Assembly (NCBI GenBank): GCA_004802725.1
Contig: SGPM01000081.1
Span: 1 to 64,000, forward strand
DNA: 64,000 nucleotides
Direction: 5' to 3'
From: Antrodiella citrinella
Taxonomy: Eukaryota > Basidiomycota > Agaricomycetes > Polyporales > Steccherinaceae
The notes below the pieces were generated by a model that was not told the origin of the DNA, did no database searches, and saw only the letters and a program-made list of their open reading frames with translations. Within the stretch, counting starts at the first letter, position 1. Every line of letters starts with the position of its first letter. Of the stretch, positions 1 through 12,204 are shown piece after piece. Both the position numbers and the translations under genes were made by a program.

Positions 1-203
1 CCGTTTTTGGCCTCTGGTGAGCCCTGAGGAGGATTTTTGAGCTTTTTCGACAGCCTGGCGGGCACGTGAACTGGCGCTTGAGGCCGTCTACGGGTATGCC
101 ACTTCCCTTTTTCCCGACAAAAATGGCCGCTGAGCCCGGGTCCGTCCCGACATCTAACCCTCGAGATTTGGAAGTGGCATCTGAGGGGATTTTCCAGGGT
201 CCT
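1..203. repeat. Truncated copy of a MITE-like foldback repeat
   Basis: This stretch matches the right half of the element at 30050-30420. Shared in the same order are a GGCACGTG block, a GCGCTTGAG block, a TATGCCACTT block, TTTTTCCCGACAAAAAT, CGTCCCGACAT, AAGTGGCAT near 172-180 and a terminal AGGGTCCT near 196-203. The left half lies outside the window. No coding potential is seen. Similarity is obvious by eye but diverged. Confidence 0.7.
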
Positions 204-1934
204 GGAGTCGGCAGTCGCTGGAAATCCACAAAATTGGCTACGCATGCGCAACAGAGTCCGACGCATATGGTACCATCAAAAAATTTCGAGCTCGGAGTGA
301 GCGGGTCTGCATGGGTTGGGATGTCCGTCAAGCACGAGCACGAGACGATGTGCTATGATCCGGGAAATAAAGCCAGCCGCATTCATCTGCACGAGACGTT
401 CAACTCAGCAGAAGACCAGTCAACGCAAACAGGGTCGCGATGAGAGTACATTGTCAGATTGTACTCGGAATAATACCGTGGCGCCGAATGCAGGTGCTGT
501 CGTCCTTGCTTCTGATACTAAACACCCCCGGTGAGCAGGAGAGTCGGCTTCCGGGCAGATACAACACCCTTTGCATGGATTGGCGAGATTTTTCGCGACA
601 AGATCCTGCAGGTGCTGATGAGAACATTGAGTAGCAAAGGTGAGGACATCTATCAGCACCCTGTGAACAACGTGAACTGCCAAGTTCAAGAAGTGACCAG
701 ACTTGATGCAGAGGTCAGAAGGTGCAGAAAAGTCAGAACTCAATCAGGGCGTGTAGATCGTTGAACTTACATGTTATCTCGGCCGACCGAAGAAGCTTAT
801 GGACGTCACCTTGGGACGCACTGGCCAGACTTTTGTACGATGCCACTGGGAACGGGAAGGGAGGACTGCTGGGTTTGGTAGCAACCTGCAGCAAAAGGCC
901 GGTATAACTTTGGTCTCGCTTGGATGCTTGTCGCACCCATGCACTGGATGGTTTCATTGCCGAAATGATATCGAACGGCGCACCGAGGTCTCGTGTCTGT
1001 TATGCAGAGACGGCCGTGTCGGAAATCAGAGCGACTGTTACAGCCTGGGAGATTACAAATCGCGCAGTGCGATAACTCGTGCCGGGGTCAAAAAGAGACA
1101 CAGGATGTTGGAGTGCATCCTGCTTCGATGGATGATGCTGGGAGGTTGTCGTCGACTCGGACAGTTCTCGTCAACGAAGCGCCACCTGGCGGCAGCTCAG
1201 TGAAACGGGGACCCGTAGCAGAAGGTTCGACCTACGATGGTATCTGGGATCTCAGGAAGTTCTCTCCGAGCTCTGCGCCATGACGCAATGTAGTAGGTCG
1301 ATACCAGATTTCCCAGAGATCCACTAGCGTCGACGCGCGATCGCTGCTCTGTTTTCGGATATGATGCATCCGGGGTAGTACGACCCCAGATCAGACGTGT
1401 ACCGTGCATATGATGAGCCGATTACGAGAGGCGAGATGGTCATGAAATGCAGTAAGTTGGCTCTTGGATGCTTAGGACGAAGTGAACGACGAGCTCGAGG
1501 GTGCTACGGACGTGGAAAACGACGAGATGGGCGGCGGTGGGTGGCGGGATGGAGGCGCGCTGTCTGGTGGAGTCCGGGCCGAAGAGACGAGTGGGCGCGC
1601 AAAAGCAAGACCCCAGAAAATGGCGCGTCGGCAAGTTGAAAAGTGACTTCCGTTTTGGGCGGAAGTAAGAATGAGAGAGTGGAGCTCGCTTCTTGCCATT
1701 CTGATGTCTTCCCGGTGCGGGGATAAAACATATCGCGATGGTCGTCCCCTGGCGTCCCACAGTCACTATAAAAACTTCGAATGCAGGTGTCAGCCGACTT
1801 CTCGTGCTCCCCCGTCCATTCGTTTGGACGTTCCATTACCGCGCAGTGTCACTCCCGCTCACGACCTTCCCTCTCTCTTACATACACGACATACCATATA
1901 ACGACTTGTACGCATCACCATCGCATTCCCCGCC
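204..1934. other. Intergenic, no supported gene
   Basis: Several overlapping open frames of 60-134 codons occur on both strands, but none has conserved motifs, consistent splicing or a plausible start context. From about 1760 the sequence becomes the pyrimidine-rich promoter and 5' leader of the transporter that starts at 1935. Confidence 0.6.
1767..1774 (+). promoter_or_regulatory. TATA-like box of the MFS transporter gene
   Basis: TATAAAAA lies about 160 bp upstream of the ATG at 1935 and is followed by CT-rich sequence typical of fungal transcription starts. Inferred from sequence only. Confidence 0.45.
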
Positions 1935-4215
1935 ATGTCTGAAGAGAAGCTCGCCGACGAGAAGAAGGAGCGGGAGTCTGCCTCCGTTTCCGAAGTAGGC
2001 CACAAGGAGGTCAAGCACATTGACAATGTCAGAGACATCAACGCCAAGCTGGCCAACCCTCTCTCGGGTATCCCGAAGGACCAGCTTATGGACGATGGTG
2101 CTGCCTTTGCAAAGGAGCGTAACCTCGGCCATCTCCAGGACATCTTCCGCAAGGCCGCTCTCGTCGCTCAGGACCCAACATCCTTCGAGTCTATCGAAGA
2201 CCTCGATGAGGAGGACAGGATCGTCCTTCGCAGGGAGGTTACCCATCGCTGGCACCAACCTTGGGAACTATATTACCTTGTAATCTTATGTTCATTAGCC
2301 GCTGCCGTCCAGGGTGTAAGTGCACACGTTCCCTTCTCGAGATCGCCCGTGTTAATACCCTCTTATCTCAACAGATGGACGAGTCGGTTATTAATGGTGC
2401 AAACCTGTTTTTCGCTCCTCAGTTCGGCATTCCGCAAGACTCTGGCAATACCGGGCGCAACCAGTGGTTGCTTGGTCTTGTTAACTCTGCTCCATACGTA
2501 CGTAACTCAACGAGGTCAACTGGGTAATCATCTGACGAACTTGTTTCTCAGCTGTGCTGCGGTGTTATCAGCTGCTGGCTGACTGCTCCTCTGAACAATT
2601 ATTTCGGCCGTCGTGGGACTATCTTCATCACGGCTTTCGTTTCTTTCGCCACTTGTATCTGGCAGGGCGTCACCAATTCATGGCAGCACCTCTTCGTTGC
2701 TCGCTTCATTTTGGGTTTTGGTATCGGACCGAAGTCGACGACCGTTCCCGTGTATGCTGCCGAGTGCGCTCCTGCGGTCATTCGTGGTGCTCTCGTTATG
2801 ATGTGGTATGTTGTCCATTCTGCTCTGTCATTTGTCCATCTATTTAATATTCTCCAGGCAAATGTGGACCGCATTCGGAATTATGTTGGGTAATGTTATG
2901 GACCTTGCATTCTACAATGTTAAGGATCCGAAACACATCACGGGCCTCAACTGGCGTTTGATGTTGGCCAGTGTGAGTACAATCAGCTCATTAATCGCGG
3001 CATAGGATGCCGTACTGAAGAGACGTTTCCTTTCAGGCTGGCATTCCTGCTCTTATCATCATGAGCCAGGTCTTGTTCTGCCCTGAATCCCCTCGTTGGT
3101 TGATGTCCAAAGGTAGATACGATCAAGCATTTGCATCCCTCCGCCGTCTGCGCCACAGTGACCTCCAGGCTGCTCGCGACTTGTACTGTAAGTTGTACTT
3201 ATCGCCTATTCTGATGCGTCAGAGATGTTGACTATTTACCCAGACATTCACACATTGCTCGAGACTGAGAAGGGTATTTCGGAAGGCCGTAACCGCTTCA
3301 TCGAGCTGTTCACCGTTCCTCGTAACCGTCGCGCTGCCCTTGCTTCTGGCATCGTCATGTTCATGCAACAGTTCTGCGGTGTCAACGCCATTGCGTACTA
3401 TTCGTCCAACATCTTCACCGCGGCCAACTTCACCAACATCCAAGCACTCCTCGCATCTTGGGGTTTCGGAATGATCAACTGGCTCTTCGCGTTCCCCGCA
3501 GTTTATACCATCGATACCTTTGGACGCAGGAATTTACTGTTGACGACCTTCCCGTTGATGGCACTTTTCTTGCTCATGACCGGTTTCGCGTTCTGGATTC
3601 CTGAAACATCGCAGGCGCGTATCGCCGTGGTTGCACTGGGTATATACCTCTTTGGTATGGCGTACTCCCCCGGAGAAGGTCCAGTACCATTTACGGTCAG
3701 TACTATCTCACTCTTAGTGTATACACTTTGACTGAAGAAGGTTGCCCTACTTAGTACTCCGCTGAGGCTTATCCTCTGTACGTTCGTGATATCGGAATGT
3801 CGTTATCGACGTCCATCTTGTGGTTCTTCAACTTCGTCGTGGCGTTCACGTTCCCCCGTCTCCTGGGCGCGTTCAAACCACAAGGTGCTTTCGGGTGGTA
3901 TGCAGGCTGGAACGTCATCGGTTTCTTCATCATCCTGCTATTCGTACCCGAGACGAAGGCGTTGTCACTGGAAGAACTCGATTCAGGTGTGTGTTTTAGC
4001 AGAACTCCCATCTGAGGATAGGCCGCTGACTTATTTGGGTTGCAGTGTTCTCCGTCCCCACGCACGTTCACGCGGCATACCAGATGAAGGCGCTCCCGCA
4101 CAACATCAAGAAGTACATCTTCCGTATGAAAGTCGAAGACCTCCCGCCGCTGTATGAGCATGAAGGTGCGATCGGAGAGAAGACCTACGCGCCTGGAGGA
4201 ACTGGTCATGCATGA
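1935..4215 (+). CDS. MFS sugar/polyol (possibly myo-inositol) transporter
   Basis: A plasma-membrane transporter of the sugar porter family with 12 predicted membrane segments. Eight exons join in frame: 1935-2315, 2375-2497, 2552-2805, 2858-2972, 3037-3187, 3244-3695, 3755-3986 and 4046-4215, giving about 625 residues. Family signatures are present: NYFGRRG after the third segment, PESPRWL before the central loop, [17 protein letters not shown] in the seventh segment, DTFGRR, and [12 protein letters not shown] at the end. The long charged N-terminus (about 115 residues) and the [15 protein letters not shown] motif after the first membrane segment resemble fungal proteins annotated as myo-inositol transporters rather than yeast HXT hexose transporters. 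The substrate is an inference. The start ATG sits in a CGCC context after a TATA-like box. No lesions seen. Confidence 0.92.
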
Positions 4216-5140
4216 TGCATTCCTTCTATCCCTTAGTTTCGGTGTTGTTTGTTTGTGACATCTTTATTGTCCTGCGATGATAATCTTTTCTGAGTGGTGT
4301 ATCCCACTCATGTATCCCTAGTGTAATCTCTTTCTTGCTACGGCTTTTCAACGATTCATCTCATCATGTTGTTTCTCCATCTCGAAAAAAAAGTGACCGC
4401 CGCCACAGTCGCGCCCGTTCGGTGAAAGCCGATATCCAAATGCCATGTCGAAATTGTGCCTTGCTCAACTTTGTATCTGACTCTCATGAACTTTCTTGAA
4501 GCATTCTGAGATGCGTTTGCGGCAGTTACCATTCGTTCAGGCTTGCTGACCTCGGATATGTTGAAGTCAACATTTACACAGTTGCTATGGCACCCAAATA
4601 CACCTCTCCCTGGCCTTCCCCGTACTTGCTACTACTACCACACGTCTTCGAGCATGTTTTCGCTTTGTGAAGCCCGACGTACACTCACGGTGACTCATCC
4701 ATCTTTCTATACGCTGTATGTATGCGCCCACCTTCTCATCTGTGTATGTCTTCGAAGCTCAGACTGACTGACATCTACCTGATTGGCAGATGCAATGATA
4801 CGAGCGGACTCCCAGACCCGAAACTTCCCTGGCGCGTGCGTTTGATTCAGAGCTCTTGGGAGCAATGCCTCTGCGTTTCCGGGGCAACTGCCAGTGACAT
4901 GGATCCGAATATGTAGAGAGGGGGAAGGAGGACTGTCCTGTCAGAGGAAGAGCTTATAGGTGGCGGGCGGTGGGTAAGTCGTCCATTCAACTTTTATTAC
5001 CTACGCCTCCACTCCTCCCTTCTTGTCCCCTGCCCTCCCCTCTCGCGTCGTTTTGCCGTTTCGTTCGTTCGTTCGGTTCATTTTGACACTCATTTTAGCT
5101 TCTTTTCTAGTTTTGTGCTTCCCTTTTCTTGCTAGGCGAC
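4216..5140. other. Intergenic
   Basis: Holds the transporter 3' region and the promoter of the next gene. A strongly CT-rich tract at about 4990-5130 directly precedes the ATG at 5141 and is probably its core promoter and leader. No gene is supported. Confidence 0.55.
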
Positions 5141-6746
5141 ATGCTCGACGCATGGTCGTTCCTTGCGTTCTGCATAGGTTTGCTTTGGGCGGTGACGGGA
5201 GGCTGGGCGCAGGATACGGATGCCGTTTGTCTCGAGCAATTCGGATGGGTGAGTCGCACCGTGCTGTGCTCTAAGCTGCGGATTCAATAACTGACTGGTT
5301 CGTTGTTGCGATTGGGTTATTTGATCTAAATGAGAGTAGATGAGAAATTCGTTAGGACAGAGTCCTTGTTTGGTTGAAGCCTTCGCGGAGGGAGCTTGCC
5401 ACTCGGGCGGATGTGAGCCTATCACCAACCTCTTCGTTATGTCCGTCTCTGACGTGTGCTATGAACACAGTGTGGACTGTACCTGCTGCTCAAGGTCCGT
5501 CCTCCATCTACCCGGGTCCGAGCGCCCAGGCTGCAAATGAATGCAGCTGCAGTTCGGTTGCGTTCGCGCTATTGAGCGCATGCGCATTCTGTCAGGGAGC
5601 GTCCTTGAATACGTATGTCCCATCACCGGCTCGGGCTCGATATGACGACACTGACATGGCGATGGACAGTTGGTCGAGTTATATCCAAAACTGTTCTGCG
5701 TCAGAGATCACGAATCCTGGGTAGGTTCTTCCCGTATTACTTCCGTCAGATTTGATACTCAATCTTTCGAAGATACCCTCATGTTATCCCATCGGGCACT
5801 ACGATACCCTCTTGGGCATTCGCGACCGTCGTGAGTGCGATTGTATGACTATTGGAAGCAATCTACTGACCTTGGGCAGGACACGAACGCGGATACGTGG
5901 GACCCTACCAACGCCAAAACCCTATTTTTCACAGGTGCGTTATCTAGAGATACCTGTGTCCCGGAAAGCTCTCTCACTCCTGTATCTTTTGCTAGGAGCG
6001 CCCGACTTTAGTGCATCGAATCCACCGCCTTCATCCGGCGAATCGTCTTCAGCAAGCAATCCGTCGTCTTCGCCCGCCGACACACCATCGTCTTCCCATT
6101 CTAGTGCGCCGCCAAAGCCCACTACGGATCATTTCGTCGCCACTTCTACTCAGAATATCACTTCTGCAACCTTATCGCAGGTCTCTTCTGCTGCAACAAT
6201 TGAACTGACTACCTCATCGCCGACTCCCACGAATGCCAATGCTTCAAACGCAGTAGTCAACTCAAAACGCAAGATACCTGTAGGCGCTATCGTTGGGGGA
6301 GTTCTTGGCGGACTCTTCACCCTCCTTTTTCTCTGCGGAGGCATTTTCTTGTATCGATACTTGCGTACGCCTCGCGTTGTGCATCATCGGAAGAAGGGGT
6401 CTGTCAGTACGGCAGGCACCCGCTCTTCATACGATCATGACGAAAAGCTCAAGTACCCCGATCCTCCGAACTCTGCTGGCTTGGTGATTCCATCCAGCCC
6501 GCTTTCAATTTATGTGCGTGATCTTCTTACTGCACTATGTCTTCTCCCTTTTCATCATTGGTAATTGCAATGTATTGACGTGAATTTTTACTCCAGGACC
6601 CCTTCCGGTCAACGTCGTCCACTGCGTTGACGCACCAACACCATGAGAATGCAGACGAAGATATGAATAATCGCTTCTTTAATGTGCCACCACCGCATTC
6701 TATTCCCCCGGAGAGTTTCGAGTCTGGTTTCACGCATGCCGTTTGA
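5141..6746 (+). CDS. Single-pass membrane protein with Cys-rich ectodomain
   Basis: Eight exons join in frame: 5141-5248, 5340-5412, 5471-5612, 5670-5720, 5773-5830, 5880-5934, 5996-6513 and 6597-6746, giving about 384 residues. It begins with a signal peptide (hydrophobic residues about 5-22, ending GGWA). A compact Cys-containing ectodomain follows, with NSLGQSPCLVEAF, CSCSSVAFALLSACAFCQ, TWSSYIQNC and a Pro-rich WAFATV stretch. Then come a Ser/Thr/Pro-rich stalk, a membrane helix (IPVGAIVGGVLGGLFTLLFL) and a basic cytoplasmic tail. The ectodomain pattern (LGQSPC, C-x-C, SAC-x2-CQ, W-x-x-[WY]-x3-C) is a recurrent agaricomycete membrane-protein family of unknown function. A surface sensor or adhesion role is plausible from architecture alone. 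No defect seen. Confidence 0.8.
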
Positions 6747-7552
6747 ACTCACCAGTCCCTCCCTCGGTAGCCTCACCTGTCACCCTTACCCTTCTGGACT
6801 GTTGCAATGTGTAGGCTTGCTGTTCACCCTCAATGGATTCTTGTTGTATCATTGTGTCCGTGTGGCGTACGGCGCGGATGGAACGAGGCTTCAAACCCTA
6901 ATCATGCCATTTACTTACGGAACAGCAAGTCGAACATCTCGCGGACGTGGCAAGCGAAGGTGAGTCTCAATCAATGATATTGGCAGACGTGTAGACTGAC
7001 GGAGCTCGGTTGTAGGCAGTTGCTTCTAGGGTACCCCCGACCGCCGTGTCTTTTTACAAGGCGTCGCGCGCGCTTGACGACTTGTCCAGTCGATAAAAGA
7101 CTCATCGATCATCTTTGCTGACGATCGACAATCCCTAGATTTTGTTCTTGTGAAGCACTTTGTGTCCAGTTCACACTTGGCTCGGAAGCTACTTAGAGGT
7201 GAGTTCGCGACTTCGTGCCGGTCCATGGGCTGACTCGCCTCGTTTCCAGACGGACATCGCCGGCAGCGTTATCTGAATACGACACCGCTCGTCACGCACC
7301 TGTCATACTGACACAATTTAGTCGAGATTCGTTTGGACCTACAACGACCCCCATTTGATTCCGAAGATCCCGTTACGCCCAAAAATGAACGGGAGCGGAC
7401 ACGAAGCGCCCATGCCGCCGAAATTTACCAATCGTTTACAAATTACGCTAGAGGACAAGCGCTGGCAAGAGTACTTCAGCAGAAGAAAATTATGTGGTCG
7501 CGTCAGATATCCCGTTCTTTCAAACCGCGAATCCCCACCCCCAGTGCTACCG
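6747..7552. other. Intergenic
   Basis: 3' region of the membrane-protein gene and upstream region of the first F-box-like gene. An open frame runs upstream from 7355 into the next gene, but its residues are not matched in the paralog at 9079, so it is treated as 5' leader. Confidence 0.5.
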
Positions 7553-8691
7553 ATGATACTCCTCCGTCGACCCGCGAGCATGCTGGATAGGTTCCCTGTC
7601 GAGCTGTTCTACATGATCAAAGACCATATACCCGAGGTCGACCTGCGAACGCATGTGTGTTTCGCGCAGGTGCTGGGATGTGCGTCCAAGACTGTTTATA
7701 CAGACGCGTACTGGGAACGGGCATGTGTCAGGTTTGGCTTGACGATATCATCGGATGAGGATGTCGCGAACGTCTCCTGGCGGGACTTCGTGTATGACAT
7801 CATTAGACGAGACGGTTTCTGCGCGCATCCTCATTGTGGCGTAAGACGACTAGAGCAGAACTGTGCGTATCTCTTCGTTATATTGTGAATAGCAACTAAT
7901 TGAAGATATCGTTTGGTGACTGTTATTTCGCAGACCGTGAGATGAACAAACTGTACATGAAGGAATATACCCGACCATATCTCGCCCATGTCTTAGAAGG
8001 CGCGAATCCGGGCGCATTCGGCGGATACGTAGCTACCAACATACTGTTCGCCAACCTCAACTTCAGCCAGGAGCCACATACCCTCCCTATAGAAGATGGT
8101 TTCCTGCATACCCACGGTGCGCCTCGCGAGCAACCTGAACGCTCATCGCCGCTGTCCAGACATCCGATTGCGTGTCAGAGCTTCGCCACCTTCCCTCCTA
8201 CCGGGAGCGCACATTTGTCTACCCTGAGTGGGATCCCCATCGTCCGGAACGCTTCCGGAGTGACAGTGTGGGACGTGTATACTGCGGTGCAGTCCAGGTT
8301 CGTCCTTCTCCGAAGCGTCTCTCCTTGCAACGAGTTCTCAACATTGAATGTATGTGATCTGCAGACTGGATGCCACCGACTCCGTCTACCGCTTGAACGA
8401 ATACCTTCGTTTCGTAGACTACCGCAAGGCGCTGAGTAACAGGGTCGACGACATTACCGAACTTCTCAATAGGCTTAACACGTTGCGCGACTTCTTTCAT
8501 TTCTTGTACGTGTTCTCCCGCTTTCATCCCATTGCGCAGTAACGGCGGACTTACACCTCTGCTATCTCAGCCGTTGGGAAGGCCTTTACTATGCCGGCCA
8601 AGACACCGAGGGTGTCGCACGTTTCGCGTTTGGATTCAAGACTGTCCGTAGGTTGATCAGGGGAGCCCCAGAGCCCCAACTCATTGCCTGA
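7553..8691 (+). CDS. F-box-like protein, copy A of a tandem pair
   Basis: Four exons join in frame: 7553-7862, 7934-8297, 8365-8505 and 8571-8691, giving about 311 residues. The N-terminus (RFPVELFYMIKDHIPEVDLRTHV) looks like an F-box helix pair, the domain that docks to Skp1 in SCF ubiquitin ligases. The rest has no named domain but contains DGFCAHPHCG, FATFPPTG and GVTVWDVYTAVQSR, all matched in the neighbour at 9079. The start was set by aligning to the paralog, whose protein begins just before the same LFPVEL segment; an upstream ATG at 7355 is also open. Intron positions and phases agree with the paralog at all three junctions. The F-box call rests on a short motif, and the target is unknown. 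Confidence 0.65.
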
Positions 8692-9078
8692 AGACTCTTG
8701 AAATCCTTGTTGACCTAGAGTCAAGTTGGACCTCTTATCTCGTTACGCTCGTCATTTCATCTTACTGTTTCTTACTACTTAGACATCTTCTGACTCCAGA
8801 CATGTAGCCTTAGAGAGTGGAGTCACGTATGATCTTTCTGAAGCCTAATCTATGTCCCGTTAGTGTCTACCACACTCCAAGTTTTTAGGTGGTCGTGTTG
8901 TTTGGTCGCGCCCACCAACCGTCACCAACGTGATCGAAGCGAGATTAGATCTAACCTACCAACCTCCTTCAGGCCACCTCCATCGCGTCAATGTTTTGCT
9001 CAGCTCTGTATATAATCGTGGTCTCACGTATTTTACCCGTCTTCGTATTCAACCCCACGACGTCCAAAATCTTGAGCA
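8692..9078. other. Short intergenic spacer between the F-box-like paralogs
   Basis: 387 bp containing the copy A 3' region and the copy B promoter. Apart from the TATA-like box near its end, nothing stands out. Confidence 0.6.
9009..9016 (+). promoter_or_regulatory. TATA-like box of F-box-like copy B
   Basis: TATATAAT lies 63 bp upstream of the ATG at 9079. Confidence 0.4.
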
Positions 9079-10213
9079 ATGGCTAAGCGTCGCACCAGTA
9101 TCCTGGACCTGTTTCCTGTAGAGTTGCTTGCGATGATCAAGGAGGCCATTCCGCAGGGCGACATCAGGACGCACGTCCATTTCTACATGTCCTTTCCGCC
9201 CATCACACCTTCGTTGTACGGCGACGAAGAAGAGGAGGAAAAATTCTGGGACACTGCCTGCATGCAGGCCGGCCTGGGACTCCTCCCGGGGGAGACATTG
9301 CACCCGGAGAACGTCCGTTGGAAGAAGATCGCGTTCGATTGTATTCAGTATGACGGGTTCTGCGATCATGTTGAGTGTGGTCGTGATCTCTTGGATGACA
9401 ATGGTAAGTCAGAGTTATCTCATATTCATGTTCGTCGCCGAGTTCTCATCCAGAAATCATGCAGCGGATTACATGAATACTCAGATCGACGACAACCTAC
9501 GAGACATCTCGCGGGCCCTCTTTTTCTCGTTGATCCCAGACGAGCCCGATGTGCACTCTAAAGGCACCGTCATCAGCTCTACACTTGGTTACATCCATTT
9601 TCACGACCAAAAACCGAGGCTCAACGAGTTTCGTCCTCCCGAAGACGACGCGTTCTTGTTCGACCCGGAATCGTCTGTACAGCACCCTCCGCATCAGTTG
9701 CTGCGAGGTCACCCTGTGGCTTTCCGGAGTTTTGCCAGTTTCCCTCCAACGAGGAGGATGATGATTGGTGGTACCCCGCATAAGGATTTTATTGAGGTGG
9801 AAAACGTATATGGCGTTACGGTGTGGGACGTCCAGTCTGCTATACAAATGAAGTCAGTCCCAATCTTGAATGCCTGACGATGACTGTTTCTCATCATGAC
9901 GAACAGACTTGACGACGAGGTTCCCCTCAAGCAGATGCAAGAAATCCTTGAGTCCAACGACTACCGGGCGGTCTTCCCACCTGGGTGCGACTTCATAACC
10001 ATGATGCGTTCGCTTACTACTATGCGTCATTTCCTGTCGTTCTAGTAAGCCAACTCCTGCTCGTTCTTCGTGTATTTATATCTGATCCTCTGCGGGTTCA
10101 GTCGAATTAAAGACATGGAGTTCGTTGACTGGGTGCAGAACACGCTCTATATCACTTGCGATTATGAACCCATCCGAAAGGCGAATCCCAAGTCCAAGGC
10201 GATGATTTATTGA
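9079..10213 (+). CDS. F-box-like protein, copy B of a tandem pair
   Basis: Four exons join in frame: 9079-9403, 9465-9852, 9907-10044 and 10102-10213, giving about 320 residues. The N-terminus (LFPVELLAMIKEAIPQGDIRTHV) is F-box-like and aligns without gaps to copy A. Further shared blocks are DGFCDHVECG, FASFPPT and GVTVWDVQSAIQ. Exon number and all three intron phases are the same as in copy A, so the pair arose by tandem duplication of a complete gene. Copy B has an acidic insertion (DEEEEE, about residues 49-55) that copy A lacks. It is convergent with the minus-strand gene ending at 10472. Function beyond a possible Skp1-binding adaptor is unknown. Confidence 0.66.
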
Positions 10214-10471
10214 AAGAGGTCTGGAATCAGGGAGATGCTGCGAGGAACTCTAGAAGACGATTTGCTACGTGTATGTTCTGTCTCTATGTCTCTCTTCTAT
10301 GCAACCTCAAACTTCGCGTACTCTTAATCTCGTTCACATTCTACACAAGCATCATTTGGATATCATTACAGTGCACCTGTATTGCTACTACTATTAACGG
10401 ATGAATACATTCCGATTCCTGTCTATCTATCCAATTATAAAATGTACTACATATGCTCCGTCGTATCTCTG

Positions 10472-12204
10472 TTACACCACAAACTTGGTAATGGCATTCT
10501 GGATCGTCCGAACCATCTCCTTGAGACTCTCATTCAGTTTTATGGACTCAGCTAGCTCTTTCTCCAACTTCGCCACATTTTCCATCGCAGACTTCGTCGC
10601 TTCAGCCGACTCTTTCTCTAGCTTCGTCACTGTCTCCGTCGACGACTTCACCGCCTCAGCGCGCTCCGTATCCGCCTTCACCACCCTCTCCTTGAGATTC
10701 GCAATTTCCTTGTCTTGGCTGACGATCTGCGCCTGCAGCTGCAATCGTTCCATGTGCCATCCCTGTGCGGCCTTCTCTTTACCGCCGTCCTCTTTGACTT
10801 TCGCCAGTTGTTCGGAAGTAGGTTGTTCTGGCGGCACGCATTGTATCGCCTTGTCTGCATGTTCGAGCGTGATTTTGTCCTCGCGCTTCAAATGATGTAT
10901 TGATTCGAGGGACGTGGCAGGATCTGGCGGTGCTTCAGAGGTGGTGTCCCCGGCTTCTGTTGACGCGGATAATCGTAAGTTCTTCCTGACCTGTTCGTAC
11001 GGATCCAAGTACACTGCATCTTGTATCGGTTCACGCAGAACAGGCTCCTTGGCCGCCCTCGCTGCAATCTTTTCAATCGCTCTTGAAAAGGGAAGGCGGT
11101 CTGGATATGCGCGATCGGCAATGAACTGCTCTAGTTGATGTCTTTGGGCCTTGAATTTATTTGCGAAGTCTTCTTGCGTGGACGTTGCATTGCGTAAGGT
11201 GATAAAACGAACTTCATCGGAGTGAGGTTAGAATGGTCATTCGCTCCAGAACCAGATTACACACTTGTTTTGTTTTGGCTGTAATACTTCCTGCAAACAG
11301 CTGAGTCTCCAACTGTTGGTCAAGAGCGAAGCATCGACATACAACATGTATTCGGCTACAACGATCCTTCAGGAAACAGTTCGGAGGGTCAAAATTTGAA
11401 GGACTTACCGAATGCGTCCAAATTTTGCTCAACCTTGTTCACGAAGGCTGTTAACCTGCGCTCGTCGGCGTCGGTGTCCAAATCTGCCAAGCGTGCAATG
11501 AACGGCATGAGGAACGTCTATTCTCATGATTACCTCAAGTTCTTGCAAAGCGATGTGATGACTATACATACGGCTTCGCAGAACACGGTCATGATACCCT
11601 CTTCGTGCTCACTTCTCATCCCGAGCCACTCATAAACATCCTGAGGATCATAGAGGTTGTTATCACTATCTGGGGGAAGATGATTCGGAGGCAAAATGAA
11701 CTCACCTGAAACTTCTTGAACACATTCTGTAGAATCCCAAACACGTGTTCAGAATAAGGTCAATATTACGCTCAAATACAGATGTCGAACCTCTGAGAAG
11801 GGGCAAAGCTTAGCAACATCCCTGTAGGTAGGCATGGCACGCCCAATACTTGTCAGCATCGCACGGGCGATCTCAGGCGACATTTTCGTCTTTTCTGGCA
11901 TCGCCGATGGTTCAGTACAGTAATACATTCTGCTAGCTACCGCATGGAAATCTACTTACTAGCTTGAAGAGTTGTGATGAGATTCTTGACTTCTGAAATC
12001 TGCTCTTCTGCGAACTTGATTTGTGCTTCTGAACAAATCATCATCAGGAGGAGGACCGCGAGTTTCAATCTACAACTTACCTAGATTCCCGGTACCATAA
12101 GCATAACCAAATGAACGCCCAAGGGCGCGGAGTTCCTCTACGGTCTCCCGGGTGCCAATGAGGGTATGATTGCTATCATTTGAGACGGGCGCGTACCATG
12201 ACAT
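10472..12204 (-). CDS. Coiled-coil protein, short paralog of the EF-hand protein at 31.4-34.4 kb
   Basis: Multi-exon minus-strand gene starting at the ATG at 12204. Early exons give a helical segment (EAQIKFAEEQISEVKNLITT) and then KTKMSPEIARAMLTSIG and AMPTYRDVAKLCPFSE. Exons around 11.45-11.72 kb give NVFKKFQDVYEWLGMRSEHE, EGIMTVFCEA and ADERRLTAFVNKVEQNLDAF. Each block aligns in order with the larger gene at 31416-34378. The last exon (10472 to about 11190) ends in a long Lys/Glu-rich coiled coil (about 100 residues rich in KLEKE repeats) instead of the EF-hand region. Not every small exon boundary was fixed. The shared N-terminal helical domain is not recognised with certainty; it loosely recalls helical adaptor domains of fungal signalling or cell-death proteins. 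No function is assigned. Confidence 0.6.

Noticed and set aside
799..1203. Open frame of 134 codons near the left end
   Set aside because: No motif, several overlapping alternatives in other frames, no promoter or splice signals.
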